Shown piece after piece: positions 1-8,961 of a stretch of DNA of 64,000 nt (position 1 is its first letter; the number at the start of each line of letters is the position of its first letter). The stretch spans positions 23,678 through 87,677 of the forward strand of contig CAZYYM010000002.1 in assembly GCA_964651385.1 (NCBI GenBank). The letters run 5' to 3'. Under the pieces are notes generated by a model that did not search any database, was not told the DNA's origin, and saw nothing but the letters and a program-made list of their open reading frames with translations. This stretch comes from GCA-001735895 sp964651385. GTDB taxonomy: Bacteria > Pseudomonadota > Gammaproteobacteria > GCA-001735895. Made by a program: the position numbers and the translations under genes.

Positions 1-233
1 GCTTGCCGAATCACAGCCGGTGTCCGGGTGTATATCTGTGTCCAAAATAATTGGCGACAAGCCGTTTGTCTGGCCTGGATGAGCGTTCTATTCGTTGGAC
101 CCTTGATTTTGAATTCACCGAGAATTTGGCTGAAAATCTACTAAACTAGACTAGTCGAAATACTTACCAACAGAGTTGTTTTCAATGCGCAAGTAAGTAA
201 TGATTCCCCGGTTCAATTTGTATATAGTTCGTT
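1..233. other. Left edge, no assigned gene
   Basis: No gene could be identified here. One plus-strand frame is open from base 2 to a TGA at 80-82 and could be the last codons of a gene that starts outside the window, but the short peptide is not recognisable. Another frame ends at a TAG at 147-149. Confidence 0.3.
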
Positions 234-761
234 ATGATTCAACTTCTCAACCAGTGGTTGCACTGCCTGAAGCATTATGCCTTGATGAGCTTATTTGCTT
301 CCGGGCCGAATAAGCTGCCCTATCGGCTGGATTGCCTGACGCTTACCGTTTTCTGTTATTGCCTGCTTGGATTGGCGTTGGTCGACGCCCAACGCAGCTT
401 TGGCGTGGTGCTACTGCAAATCGGACTGGAAATTTCACTATTGGGGCTGCTCGCTTTCCTCGGATTAAAATGGCTGAAAAAGCTATCGCGATTTTCGCAA
501 TGTTTCTCAGCACTGGTTGGCGTCAATTTTGTCATCAGTGCTGTCACCATTCCGGTATTCCACTGGATCACACCGGATATCAACAGCGACGGCAATATAG
601 ATAACAGCCTATTATACGTTACCATGGCCATGGTAATCTGGAATCTGGCTGCGATTTCACAAATTTTAAAACGCACGTTTGAAATCAATACGGTTATGTC
701 AGCCATGATCGCTATTAACTACTTTCTAATTTACCAATTCTCGGTTGTCTGGTTTTACTAG
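234..761 (+). CDS. Hypothetical inner-membrane protein, about four TM segments
   Basis: This 175-residue protein is strongly hydrophobic, with predicted membrane helices at about residues 35-52, 57-77, 93-112 and 124-143 and a further hydrophobic stretch at the C-terminus. No catalytic motif is visible and I do not recognise the family. It ends two bases before the likely start of mpl, so the two are probably cotranscribed. Real coding is supported by length, the membrane pattern and the tight junction. The function is unknown. Confidence 0.7.
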   Translation: MIQLLNQWLHCLKHYALMSLFASGPNKLPYRLDCLTLTVFCYCLLGLALVDAQRSFGVVLLQIGLEISLLGLLAFLGLKWLKKLSRFSQCFSALVGVNFVISAVTIPVFHWITPDINSDGNIDNSLLYVTMAMVIWNLAAISQILKRTFEINTVMSAMIAINYFLIYQFSVVWFY

Positions 762-762
762 C

Positions 763-2112
763 TTGAAGATATACATACTGGGCATCTGTGGCACATTCAT
801 GGCAGGTATTGCACTGCTCGCGCGTGAGCTCGGCGTCGAAGTTAGCGGCTCTGACAGTCAGGTTTATCCTCCGATGAGCACACAGCTGAGTGATGCCGGC
901 ATCCATTTATACGAGGGTTATGACGCAAAATCACTACCCCGAGACATTGATACATTTATCGTCGGGAATGCTATCACTCGCGGTAATCCGCAGTTTGAAT
1001 TCATCCTCAATAGCAACCTGCCTTATCGTTCAGCACCACAGTGGTTATACGAAAACGTCCTCGCTAAACGATGGGTGCTGGCAGTCGCCGGTACTCACGG
1101 TAAAACAACGACCAGCAGCATGTTGGCCTGGATTTTAGATTATGCGGGATTGAATCCGGGCTATCTGATAGGTGGCATGACAAAGAATTTCAACCTGTCG
1201 GCAAGGCTAGGCGAAGATCCTTTTTTTGTCATTGAGGCGGATGAATACGATACCGCGCTGTTCGATAAACGCTCTAAATTTGTGCATTATCACCCACGAA
1301 CTTTAGTGTTGAATAATTTAGAATTTGATCATGCCGATATTTTTAGTAGCCTCTCAGACATCCAGCGACAATTCCACCATCTGGTGCGCATGATTCCTGA
1401 AAACGCTTTAATCATTCATAATGGGGATTGCGACGCCCTCAAGCAGGTACTCGATATGGGTTGTTGGAGCGAATGCCTGGCTTTATCAGAGAATGCAGCG
1501 AACAACGGATTCAGTCTCGGCCAGGATAAACAACTCCGCGATAATGATAATCGCCACAATTACACGCTAATACTGCAGCAAACAGGGGGTTTTAATTTGT
1601 TTAATGCCGCTGCGGCAATGCTGGCAGCCCGCCACGCCGGGGTCCCATTGCAAACGTCGATTGAGGCACTGGAACGGTTTGAAGGTGTAAAGCGCCGGCA
1701 GGAAGTCATCGCCGAGATTGGCGGCGTCCGCATTATAGACGATTTTGCCCATCACCCTACAGCCATCGAGTTAACCTTGCAAGCACTGCGCACGCAGACC
1801 ACAGGTCGGCTTTTTGCGGTGCTTGATATCCGTTCGAATACCATGAAGATGGGCGCTCACGCTGACACGCTCGGCCAGTCTCTCGGCGCAGCAGATGTGG
1901 TATTAATGTGTGAAAATCCGTCTTTGCAATGGAATATTCATGCAATTGAAAGCGCAAAGTCTACTCATATTGTGTTGAAATCAAATGTTGATCAGATCAT
2001 CGAGCATCTGCTCAATAATTGCCGGCCTGGCGATCAAATCGTTATCATGAGTAATGGAGGTTTTGATAACATACACCGGAGATTAATTCAGGCCATGCGA
2101 TCCAGGCAATAG
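763..2112 (+). CDS. mpl: UDP-N-acetylmuramate:L-alanyl-gamma-D-glutamyl-meso-diaminopimelate ligase
   Basis: Mpl reattaches recycled murein tripeptide to UDP-MurNAc in the cytoplasm, feeding recovered peptidoglycan into precursor synthesis. It belongs to the Mur ligase family. The N-terminus has the Mpl signature ILGICGTFMAG, the ATP loop GTHGKTTTSSM lies near residue 110, and the middle domain carries EADEYDTALFDKRSKF. I chose the TTG at 763 because translation then begins MKIYILGICGT as in known Mpl proteins; another TTG at 745 would add six residues and overlap the upstream gene. AmpG, which imports muropeptides, is encoded at 11970-13352, so part of the recycling pathway is nearby. Confidence 0.93.
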   Translation: MKIYILGICGTFMAGIALLARELGVEVSGSDSQVYPPMSTQLSDAGIHLYEGYDAKSLPRDIDTFIVGNAITRGNPQFEFILNSNLPYRSAPQWLYENVLAKRWVLAVAGTHGKTTTSSMLAWILDYAGLNPGYLIGGMTKNFNLSARLGEDPFFVIEADEYDTALFDKRSKFVHYHPRTLVLNNLEFDHADIFSSLSDIQRQFHHLVRMIPENALIIHNGDCDALKQVLDMGCWSECLALSENAANNGFSLGQDKQLRDNDNRHNYTLILQQTGGFNLFNAAAAMLAARHAGVPLQTSIEALERFEGVKRRQEVIAEIGGVRIIDDFAHHPTAIELTLQALRTQTTGRLFAVLDIRSNTMKMGAHADTLGQSLGAADVVLMCENPSLQWNIHAIESAKSTHIVLKSNVDQIIEHLLNNCRPGDQIVIMSNGGFDNIHRRLIQAMRSRQ

Positions 2113-2113
2113 T

Positions 2114-3427
2114 ATGCAATTAAAAAAGACGCAACGACCTACCAAAATCGCTAAATACGAAATCAAACGACGCATTGGTCGTGGCTCGATGGGCGTTGTA
2201 TACGAAGCATACGATCCGTTTGTTCAACGTACGGTTGCCATTAAAATTGCGCACTATCAAGATAACATTCCCAACACCACCAAACGAAAATTAAGCGAGG
2301 CATTTTTCTCTGAAGTTTATAGCGCAGGTAAAATGCAACACCCCTCGGTAGTCAGTGTTTACGATGCCGGACAGGAAGGTGACATGAATTACATTGTCAT
2401 GGAATTTGTCGATGGCACTACCCTTCAGGATTATGTCGCTGGCAAAAAAAAACTGACCTGCAGTCAAGTCATCGATGTCATTTATCAATGCGCCAAAGGC
2501 CTCGACTATGTGCACCGCCAGGATGTCATCCACCGTGACCTCAAGCCAGGTAACATTATGCTGAGTAACGAAGGCGAGGTGAAGATCATGGATTTCAGTA
2601 TCGCCCATGTTGATGTCGGGCTTGGTGATCCGGATACCGACTTGCAAGGTTCACCGATGTATATGCCACCGGAACAGCTCTCGGAAGAAAAACGTCTGGT
2701 ATTCCAGTCGGATATCTACTCACTCGGTGCGGTAATGTACGCCTTGTTAGCGCACAAGGCACCATTTAAAGCCAGTAACCTCGAATCCTTGATCTATAAA
2801 ATCAGCAATCTGGATCCAACTCCTCTGGGTGACATTTGCCCGGATGTACCCGAACACATCGTCAATACAGTCGATAAGGCGATGCAGAAAATAATCTACG
2901 ACCGCTATGAATCGGCCCACGAATTCGCACATGCCCTCAGCAGGTCACTCGGACGCTTACGCGATGTTGGCGAACGCATCGACATGCAGGAAAAATGGAA
3001 AACGCTTCGATATTTGCACTTTTTCAAGGATTTTAACGATGATCAGATCACCGACGTCGTCAATGCCAGCGAGTGGAAGGAATACGACAAAGGCGAAGTC
3101 ATCATTACCGAAGGCGAAGTGGAAACATCGTTTTATATTATAGCCAAAGGTGGTGTCGAAGTAGTAAGAAAAGAAGTAGTTGTCGGTATCATGAAGCAGG
3201 GTGATTGCTTTGGAGAAATCGCTTTTATGACGCGCCGGCCGCTTGTTGCTACCATAAGGGCGAGAACCACCGTCACCCTGATGAGCGTGAGTACCTCCTT
3301 GATGGAGCAGGCGCCTATTGAAACTCAGCTGCAATATTATCGTATTTTTCTCGAAAACCTGATCTCCAGATTATCGCAGGCTACCGACAAATTAATTGAT
3401 GCCGACAAAACGCTGTCCGAGGTATGA
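2114..3427 (+). CDS. Serine/threonine protein kinase with C-terminal cyclic-nucleotide-binding fold
   Basis: A cytoplasmic Hanks-type kinase occupies residues 15-275: glycine loop IGRGSMGVVYEA, VAIK lysine near residue 44, catalytic loop HRDLKPGN near 139-146, metal-binding DFS (DFG in most kinases) near 159, and GSPMYMPPEQL in the activation segment. A CAP-type cyclic-nucleotide-binding fold follows at about 300-420. Its cassette reads FGEIAFMTRRPLVAT, where canonical cAMP binders have PRAAT, so the phosphate-binding arginine appears replaced by leucine. No membrane segment or PASTA repeat is present. The gene starts two bases after mpl and overlaps ubiX by four bases (ATGA). Substrate and ligand are unknown; the neighbours hint at, but do not prove, a link to murein recycling. 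Confidence 0.9.
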   Translation: MQLKKTQRPTKIAKYEIKRRIGRGSMGVVYEAYDPFVQRTVAIKIAHYQDNIPNTTKRKLSEAFFSEVYSAGKMQHPSVVSVYDAGQEGDMNYIVMEFVDGTTLQDYVAGKKKLTCSQVIDVIYQCAKGLDYVHRQDVIHRDLKPGNIMLSNEGEVKIMDFSIAHVDVGLGDPDTDLQGSPMYMPPEQLSEEKRLVFQSDIYSLGAVMYALLAHKAPFKASNLESLIYKISNLDPTPLGDICPDVPEHIVNTVDKAMQKIIYDRYESAHEFAHALSRSLGRLRDVGERIDMQEKWKTLRYLHFFKDFNDDQITDVVNASEWKEYDKGEVIITEGEVETSFYIIAKGGVEVVRKEVVVGIMKQGDCFGEIAFMTRRPLVATIRARTTVTLMSVSTSLMEQAPIETQLQYYRIFLENLISRLSQATDKLIDADKTLSEV

Positions 3428-4032
3428 ACATCAAGACGCTAACGCTCGCGATAACCGGCGCTTCCGGTGCAGTTTATACGATTCGCCTCATGCGCCATTG
3501 CCTGGCGCGGGGCATTCATATTCAATTCCTCTGTTCACAACCGGGGCAGATCGTGCTCGGAATGGAATCCGATCTTACACTCGGCGGATCGCCGCAAAAA
3601 ATGCAATCGAGACTTGCTGCCTACTTTGAGGTCGTTCCGGAGCTGATCGACGTCTACGGCAAAGACCAGTGGACCGCTCCGCCTGCCAGTGGTTCGTCCG
3701 TCGCGGATGCCATGGTAGTTTGTCCCTGTACTATGGGTTCGCTGGCATCGATTGCCGTCGGCGCCAGTGAAAACCTGATTCATCGTGCCGCCGATGTTAT
3801 TATTAAGGAACGCAAACCTTTGATACTGGTACCCCGGGAAACACCATTTTCGAGCATTCATCTGGAAAACATGCTGAAACTTTCCAATCTTGGTGTCACT
3901 ATATTACCGCCGAATCCCGGATTTTATCAGGGCGTCAATAGCGTGAATGATCTGGTTGATTTTGTCGTCGCACGCATACTTGACCAACTCGGCATCGATA
4001 ACCAGCTATCACCACGATGGGCAAACGACTAA
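3424..4032 (+). CDS. ubiX: Flavin prenyltransferase UbiX
   Basis: UbiX joins dimethylallyl phosphate to FMN, making the prenylated flavin cofactor used by the UbiD decarboxylase in ubiquinone synthesis. The 202-residue length fits the family. Visible motifs are the N-terminal TGASGAVYTIRL, VVCPCTMGSLASIA near residues 99-112, the KERKPLILVPRETP strand and a closing DFVVARILDQLG. The ATG overlaps the end of the kinase gene by four bases, suggesting translational coupling. The mpl to ubiX neighbourhood is common in gammaproteobacteria, although a kinase in between is not usual. Confidence 0.95.
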   Translation: MNIKTLTLAITGASGAVYTIRLMRHCLARGIHIQFLCSQPGQIVLGMESDLTLGGSPQKMQSRLAAYFEVVPELIDVYGKDQWTAPPASGSSVADAMVVCPCTMGSLASIAVGASENLIHRAADVIIKERKPLILVPRETPFSSIHLENMLKLSNLGVTILPPNPGFYQGVNSVNDLVDFVVARILDQLGIDNQLSPRWAND

Positions 4033-4039
4033 AAGACCA

Positions 4040-4645
4040 ATGAGCGGATTACCTTTGTTCCCGTTAAAGACCGTGTTGTTGCCCGGCAATAAACTGTCAT
4101 TGAAAATTTTTGAGCCGCGTTATGTCGACATGATTGCGCATTGCATGCGTGAAGATAGTCGTTTTGGTATCGTGCTCATACACCAGGGTGAAGAAACTTC
4201 GGTCGATGCGGATATTTTTTCGATCGGCACTACCGCCAGCATCGCCGACTGGCAAAATCGCTCCGACGGACTACTCGGTATTACCGCACTCGGCCACGAG
4301 CGCTTCGAAATTAAAAGCACCAACACCCAGGCCGATGGTCTTACCCTTGCCAATATCGATATTATTTCTGAAGCCGTAAACAGGGAGATTCCCGAGCAAT
4401 ATATCTATATGCAGGAACTACTTGCCCACATCGGTGCCCAGGAAGGCAAGAGCGATGTCGAAACAGAAGATTTTGTGGCGATTCTGTATCAGCTTATCTA
4501 CCTGTTACCGCTCGATACCAATCTCAAACAGCGACTGCTCGAAGTACCCGAATGCTCTGACCGGGCTGGCATTTTACACGCCGAATTGATCAGACTGGGG
4601 GTGATTCAGTATGTTAAACCAGAATCGATAGACAGCAACGGCTGA
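4040..4645 (+). CDS. LON peptidase substrate-binding domain protein
   Basis: This is a stand-alone homologue of the N-terminal substrate-recognition domain of Lon protease, without ATPase or protease domains. The N-terminus LPLFPLKTVLLPG followed by LKIFEPRYVDMI is the family signature. I place the start at ATG 4040, giving 201 residues, because homology begins there; an upstream in-frame start at 3947 would overlap ubiX by more than 80 bases. It follows ubiX closely and ends three bases before the convergent amidotransferase gene. The cellular role of such proteins is not established. Confidence 0.88.
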   Translation: MSGLPLFPLKTVLLPGNKLSLKIFEPRYVDMIAHCMREDSRFGIVLIHQGEETSVDADIFSIGTTASIADWQNRSDGLLGITALGHERFEIKSTNTQADGLTLANIDIISEAVNREIPEQYIYMQELLAHIGAQEGKSDVETEDFVAILYQLIYLLPLDTNLKQRLLEVPECSDRAGILHAELIRLGVIQYVKPESIDSNG

Positions 4646-4648
4646 GTC

Positions 4649-5380
4649 CTAAACCGAATAGCGAACTACAAACCGTCGTAATATTTCTCGGGCAAATGGC
4701 GTATCATCCTTGCTAATCGCATCGATCAAGCTCTGGGCCCGTTCTGGTTTGAAATACCCATGATTTTTATAGGCATGAACACGCAGGGTAAACCCCTGAC
4801 TATCACCTTCTGGATGAAATTGAGTGGCATAGACGTTGTTACCTACGCGGAACATCTGTACCGGACAGTCATCACCCCTTAACAGCAATGTTGCCTTCGG
4901 AGGCAGTTGGTCGCAGGCCTCTTTATGCCCCAGCAACACTTGCATTTGCTCTGGAAAGCCTTTCAACAATCCGTCTTCGCGGCCATTTTCGGTAAGCCTG
5001 ACCGTAACACAGCCTACTGCCTCTGCATATTGACCGGAAATTGGGGTACTCAAGTAAGATCCGAGCAAACCGCAACCGGAACAGGCCCCGAGGAAAGGAA
5101 AATCGTTCGGTATAATTTCGTCAAAAAGTCGGGTAAAATCACGTTCGATTTTTTTCTGGATCGGTAGTTTCCCGGCTTCGGGCGTACTAATATCAAACGG
5201 GCTGCCACCAACAATAACAGCCGAGTAGTCAGTCAGGGCTAAATCAGGTATGCCATTTTGTTCAATACGGACACGACGGGTATCTATTGCACTCAATCCG
5301 CCATATTTCAGGATTGCCTCGAACTCGTTATCCGAAGTATCGTCTTCAGGGCGCAATTGTAAAATTAAAAATGGTTTCAT
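4649..5380 (-). CDS. Class I glutamine amidotransferase-like protein
   Basis: This 243-residue protein has the class I amidotransferase fold related to the glutaminase domain of GMP synthase. The nucleophile cysteine lies in GACSGCGLLGSY near residue 100, the catalytic histidine and glutamate in FHPEGD near 190, and GHKEA is also present. No synthetase domain is attached, so it may be a stand-alone hydrolase of glutamine or a gamma-glutamyl compound. It is monocistronic, convergent with the LON-domain gene and divergent from the gene at 5479. The substrate is unknown. Confidence 0.85.
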   Translation of the reverse strand: MKPFLILQLRPEDDTSDNEFEAILKYGGLSAIDTRRVRIEQNGIPDLALTDYSAVIVGGSPFDISTPEAGKLPIQKKIERDFTRLFDEIIPNDFPFLGACSGCGLLGSYLSTPISGQYAEAVGCVTVRLTENGREDGLLKGFPEQMQVLLGHKEACDQLPPKATLLLRGDDCPVQMFRVGNNVYATQFHPEGDSQGFTLRVHAYKNHGYFKPERAQSLIDAISKDDTPFAREILRRFVVRYSV

Positions 5381-5478
5381 CGACTCACCACAGATGGGTA
5401 TAACATTTACCGCAGGGTTCCATTTGCCAACCAGCAGAGCTACACTTGAAAAAACCCATTAAAACCGGAACTATCACC

Positions 5479-6045
5479 ATGATCAAGAAACTAGTCCTGT
5501 TGAGCAGTTTTTTATTTTTTTCGTCGTACGCCTTGTCGGCCGAATTGGAAGGTGTTTTTGTCGACGATCAGGTCACCGTAGAAAATAGTGAAACCCTGGT
5601 ACTAAACGGCATGGGCTTACGTGAGAAATTCTGGGTTGACGTCTATGTCGGTTCGCTCTACCTGCCGAAAAAAACCGAAAGCGTTGCTGATATTCTGTCG
5701 TCAAGAAATGCCTGGCGCATTCAAATGGACTTCGTTTATAAAGAAGTCGACAAAGAAAAACTGGTTACTGCCTGGCGCGAAGGTTTTAATATGAATCAGG
5801 AAAAAGATGTCATAAATGCTATCAGTGATCGCATGGATCAATTTTATGGCTTTTTTAATGAGAATGCTGTCAAAAAAGACCAGTTTATTCTCGACTATAT
5901 TCCCGGTAAAGGTACCACTGTCAGCAAGAACAAAAAGGTTCTCGGCACCATACCCGGTGAAGATTTCAAAAAAGCGGTTCTCGAAATCTGGCTGGGTAAC
6001 TTCCCCGCCGATAAAGATTTAAAACGCGGTATGTTAGGCCTCTAA
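5479..6045 (+). CDS. Secreted chalcone-isomerase-like protein
   Basis: The product begins with a signal peptide (MIKKLVLLSSFLFFSSYALSA, one of two possible cleavage points) and continues with the chalcone-isomerase-like periplasmic fold: ETLVLNGMGLREKFWVDVYVGSLYLP is the family hallmark, followed by a C-terminal region with VLGTIPGEDFKKAVLEIWLG. I chose ATG 5479 because it places the signal peptide at the N-terminus; the in-frame ATG at 5446 adds an unlikely charged extension. The protein has 188 residues. It overlaps hemL convergently by four bases. Bacterial members have no established enzyme activity. Confidence 0.85.
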   Translation: MIKKLVLLSSFLFFSSYALSAELEGVFVDDQVTVENSETLVLNGMGLREKFWVDVYVGSLYLPKKTESVADILSSRNAWRIQMDFVYKEVDKEKLVTAWREGFNMNQEKDVINAISDRMDQFYGFFNENAVKKDQFILDYIPGKGTTVSKNKKVLGTIPGEDFKKAVLEIWLGNFPADKDLKRGMLGL

Positions 6046-7322
6046 AGCCCGGCAAAAACCCGGTCGGCAGATTCAACCGTCGCCTGAATCTGCGCGTCGG
6101 TATGCGCCGAACTGACAAAACCGGCTTCGAAAGCCGATGGCGCCAGATTAATACCCTGCGCCAGCATGCCATGGAAGAAGCGTTTGAATCGCTCGACATC
6201 ACACTGGCTTACATGCTCGAAGCGACTCACCTGCGACTGCTCGGTAAAAAACAAACCAAACATGGCACCAACCCGATTGGCCTGCATCGGTACCCTATTT
6301 GCCCGTGCTTTATCAAGAATACCATTCACCAGTTGATCGGTTTTTCCAGTTAGTTCCTCGTAAAAACCGCCGCGCCTGATAATTTCCAGATTTTTCAATC
6401 CCGCAGCCATTGCGACAGGATTACCTGCCAAGGTGCCGGCTTGATACACTGGCCCGAGTGGTGCAATATGGTTCATAATTTCACGTTTACCACCAAAAGC
6501 GCCTACAGGCATGCCGCCGCCGATGACCTTACCGAGCGTCGTGAGATCGGGTTTAATACCATAAAGCCCCTGTGCTCCCGCGAGCCCGACACGAAAGCCC
6601 GTCATCACCTCATCAAATATCAATACACTGCCGCTGGCATCGCAGGCTTCGCGTAAAGATTGTAGAAATCCATCCAGCGGCGGCACGCAGTTCATATTGC
6701 CGGCAACCGGTTCGACAATAATACAGGCGATATCAGTGCCTATCTCGGCCATTAACTGACGCACCTGATCGCTATTATTATATTCGAGCGTGATAGTGTT
6801 TTGCGCCAACGCTTCGGGTACCCCCGGCGAATTGGGGACACCCATGGTCAGGGCACCGGAGCCGGCTTTCACCAGCAACGAATCGGCGTGGCCGTGATAA
6901 CAACCCTCAAATTTTACAATTTTGTCCCGACCGGTAAAACCACGTGCCAGACGAATTGCACTCATGGTTGCCTCGGTACCCGAACAGGTCATACGCACCA
7001 GATCCAGATTGGGCATGACTTCGCAGATTTTTTCGGCCAGCGCGACCTCGGCTCGAGTTGGTGCGCCGAAACTAAGGCCTTTGCGTACAGTTTCGACCAC
7101 AGCGTCGATAATTTCAGGATTGGCATGACCGCAAATCATCGGCCCCCAGGATCCAACATAATCAATATAGGACTTGCCATCGACGTCAAACATCAGCGCG
7201 CCTTCAGCACGTTCGAAAAATACCGGCGTACCGCCGACGCCATTGAACGCCCGCACTGGTGAATTAACACCGCCCGGAATAAACTGGCAGGCCTGTTCGA
7301 ATAAAATATCTGATTGGTTCAT
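6042..7322 (-). CDS. hemL: Glutamate-1-semialdehyde 2,1-aminomutase
   Basis: HemL is the PLP-dependent enzyme that converts glutamate-1-semialdehyde to 5-aminolevulinate, an early step of tetrapyrrole synthesis. The 426-residue length is typical. Visible features are FIPGGVNSPVRAF at the start, CSGTEATMSAIRLAR near residue 120, IFDEVMTGFRV near 245 and the PLP lysine in TTLGKVIGGGMPVGA near 265. Start ATG 7322 is preceded by AGGA at good spacing; a TTG at 7340 is also in frame. It follows thiD on the same strand with 26 bases between. hemB and hemW are also in this window. Confidence 0.97.
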   Translation of the reverse strand: MNQSDILFEQACQFIPGGVNSPVRAFNGVGGTPVFFERAEGALMFDVDGKSYIDYVGSWGPMICGHANPEIIDAVVETVRKGLSFGAPTRAEVALAEKICEVMPNLDLVRMTCSGTEATMSAIRLARGFTGRDKIVKFEGCYHGHADSLLVKAGSGALTMGVPNSPGVPEALAQNTITLEYNNSDQVRQLMAEIGTDIACIIVEPVAGNMNCVPPLDGFLQSLREACDASGSVLIFDEVMTGFRVGLAGAQGLYGIKPDLTTLGKVIGGGMPVGAFGGKREIMNHIAPLGPVYQAGTLAGNPVAMAAGLKNLEIIRRGGFYEELTGKTDQLVNGILDKARANRVPMQANRVGAMFGLFFTEQSQVSRFEHVSQCDVERFKRFFHGMLAQGINLAPSAFEAGFVSSAHTDAQIQATVESADRVFAGL

Positions 7323-7348
7323 ATTACAAGTCCTGTTCAAAAGTTTTG

Positions 7349-8167
7349 TCAGTCGGTTTCGTCTTCTTCATACATCCAGTAAAATCGGCAAGGCTGCATC
7401 TGCCCCATGCCAAAACGGGAGGCATGTTTCAGTGTCTGCCAACAATAGTTTTGCGCCTCCCCACTGGCAACAATCAAATCCAGCCCCTGTGCCAGTAATG
7501 CTGCGAGGCTCGCCGACAAGGTACAACCGGCGCCGTAAAATTCACCACCAAGTCGCGGCCACTCGTACTGTTCAATAATGCGAAAATTATGGTAGAGCGT
7601 ATTTACTACCGTTTCGCTGGATTCGCGTCGCCCACCGAGCAAAATGTGCTCGCAACCCCCGTCCATCAACCCTTGCACCATCGCGTTCAGATTATCGGCT
7701 TCGGGAATCAGCATCGCCGCTTCCAACCTGCTCAGTGATAACAGATTAGCATGCGGAATCAGTAATTCTCGTATGGATTCGATAACCTCGTCTTCGACCA
7801 GTTCCATGCTATTGCTGGATATCAGCATCGGGTCAAATATTACCGGCGTGTCAGGGTAATCGACAAGGATTCCCTGAATCGCTTCGACGCCCTCTCCGCT
7901 GCCAATGAAGCCGACCTTGATCGCAGTAACCGGATTGTCCTCAAGTACCGCTCGCGCACTTTGAATGATGATATCGTCATCAATGGGAATCAGGCTCGAG
8001 ACTGACTGCGAATCCTGCACGCTGAGACAGGTGACCACCGTATTCGCATGGCAACCCTGACTGACGATCGCCTCCACATCAGCAGTAACACCGCTGGCGC
8101 CGGTTGAATCGTGAAAATTAAAACTGAGTACCGTTGGATTCGGTACAGTTTTGTCAGCTTTGGGCAT
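7349..8167 (-). CDS. thiD: Hydroxymethylpyrimidine/phosphomethylpyrimidine kinase
   Basis: ThiD phosphorylates HMP and HMP-phosphate to HMP-diphosphate for thiamine synthesis, in the ribokinase fold. The N-terminal half has DSTGASGVTADVEA, the middle has VIFDPMLISSNS, and the anion-hole/ATP motif GAGCTLSASLAALLAQG lies near residues 214-230. The ATG overlaps the stop of the upstream binding-protein gene (TAATG), suggesting coupling. In Pseudomonas and relatives thiE usually sits between thiD and hemL; it is absent here. No TPP riboswitch was recognised upstream. Confidence 0.93.
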   Translation of the reverse strand: MPKADKTVPNPTVLSFNFHDSTGASGVTADVEAIVSQGCHANTVVTCLSVQDSQSVSSLIPIDDDIIIQSARAVLEDNPVTAIKVGFIGSGEGVEAIQGILVDYPDTPVIFDPMLISSNSMELVEDEVIESIRELLIPHANLLSLSRLEAAMLIPEADNLNAMVQGLMDGGCEHILLGGRRESSETVVNTLYHNFRIIEQYEWPRLGGEFYGAGCTLSASLAALLAQGLDLIVASGEAQNYCWQTLKHASRFGMGQMQPCRFYWMYEEDETD

Positions 8168-8931
8168 TATTGCAGGGGGATGTTGTCTTTGCCACTATCA
8201 GGCACCGGAGTCTTATAGATGGCAGTATTTATCCGTTCAATATAATTGTTAGGCACTTTTTTTGAACAAAACAGATAGCGCTTATTACCCTGCGGTAAGC
8301 CAAGGTCCCGTGTCTTGAAATCATTTTTCTTGAATCCCTCTTTTAGAATCGATGTGTTTACCTCTTCAGGCGCCATTAGCATATAATCAAAACGACCTTT
8401 TTTCAGCATATGAATAAGGGTCTTCTGGGGGGCGCTAACCTCAATGACCGGGGGGCGGATTTCACTGATAAAATTATCGATAATGTCTCCATAAGAAAAT
8501 GTGCTGTTTTTACCTAGTGTCAAGTTTTGGTTAGCGAATAAATTGCTAATATCACTAATATTTTTAAATCTTTTATCGGAAGATCTAATCAATGCAACCA
8601 AGGGCTTATTTTGATAGATAGCATCTGTGAAATTGCCAAATTTTTCCCGCTCATCATTTTTAAACCAGCCTACAGAACAAATCGGACTGGCATTTATACG
8701 AATTCGATTCAGTATGCCTTTAGCGGTGGACTGGCGTACTTTATAGGGCACCTTTGCTGTTTTTAATACCTCAATTTGCCACTCCAGCAGAAAGCCTTTG
8801 GGAATATTATTCTGAAGATAATAATATGGCGCACGATCAATAAATGACAATATGATTTCGTCCGACTGCGCCCATAGACACTCGGACTGAATAAACACTA
8901 TAAAAATAGGTATTATCTTAAATTTCATCAT
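8167..8931 (-). CDS. Periplasmic solute-binding protein, family 3-like
   Basis: This 254-residue protein has a signal peptide (hydrophobic residues 5-20, ending near WAQS) and a bilobed amino-acid-type binding fold. Recognisable features are APYYYLQNNIPKGFLLEWQIE near the N-terminus, the NDEREKFGNFTDAIYQNKPLVALIRS segment in the first lobe and GRFDYMLMAPEE in the second. No permease or ABC ATPase is nearby. It lies directly downstream of a hybrid histidine kinase with a second such protein upstream, so a sensory role seems more likely than transport. It overlaps thiD by TAATG. Confidence 0.8.
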   Translation of the reverse strand: MMKFKIIPIFIVFIQSECLWAQSDEIILSFIDRAPYYYLQNNIPKGFLLEWQIEVLKTAKVPYKVRQSTAKGILNRIRINASPICSVGWFKNDEREKFGNFTDAIYQNKPLVALIRSSDKRFKNISDISNLFANQNLTLGKNSTFSYGDIIDNFISEIRPPVIEVSAPQKTLIHMLKKGRFDYMLMAPEEVNTSILKEGFKKNDFKTRDLGLPQGNKRYLFCSKKVPNNYIERINTAIYKTPVPDSGKDNIPLQ

Positions 8932-8961
8932 TTCTTCAGTTACTCAGCTGTTTCTGACAAA

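Noticed and set aside
7322..8167. TPP riboswitch ahead of thiD
   Set aside because: thiD starts inside the stop codon of the upstream gene and no conserved thi-box sequence was found.
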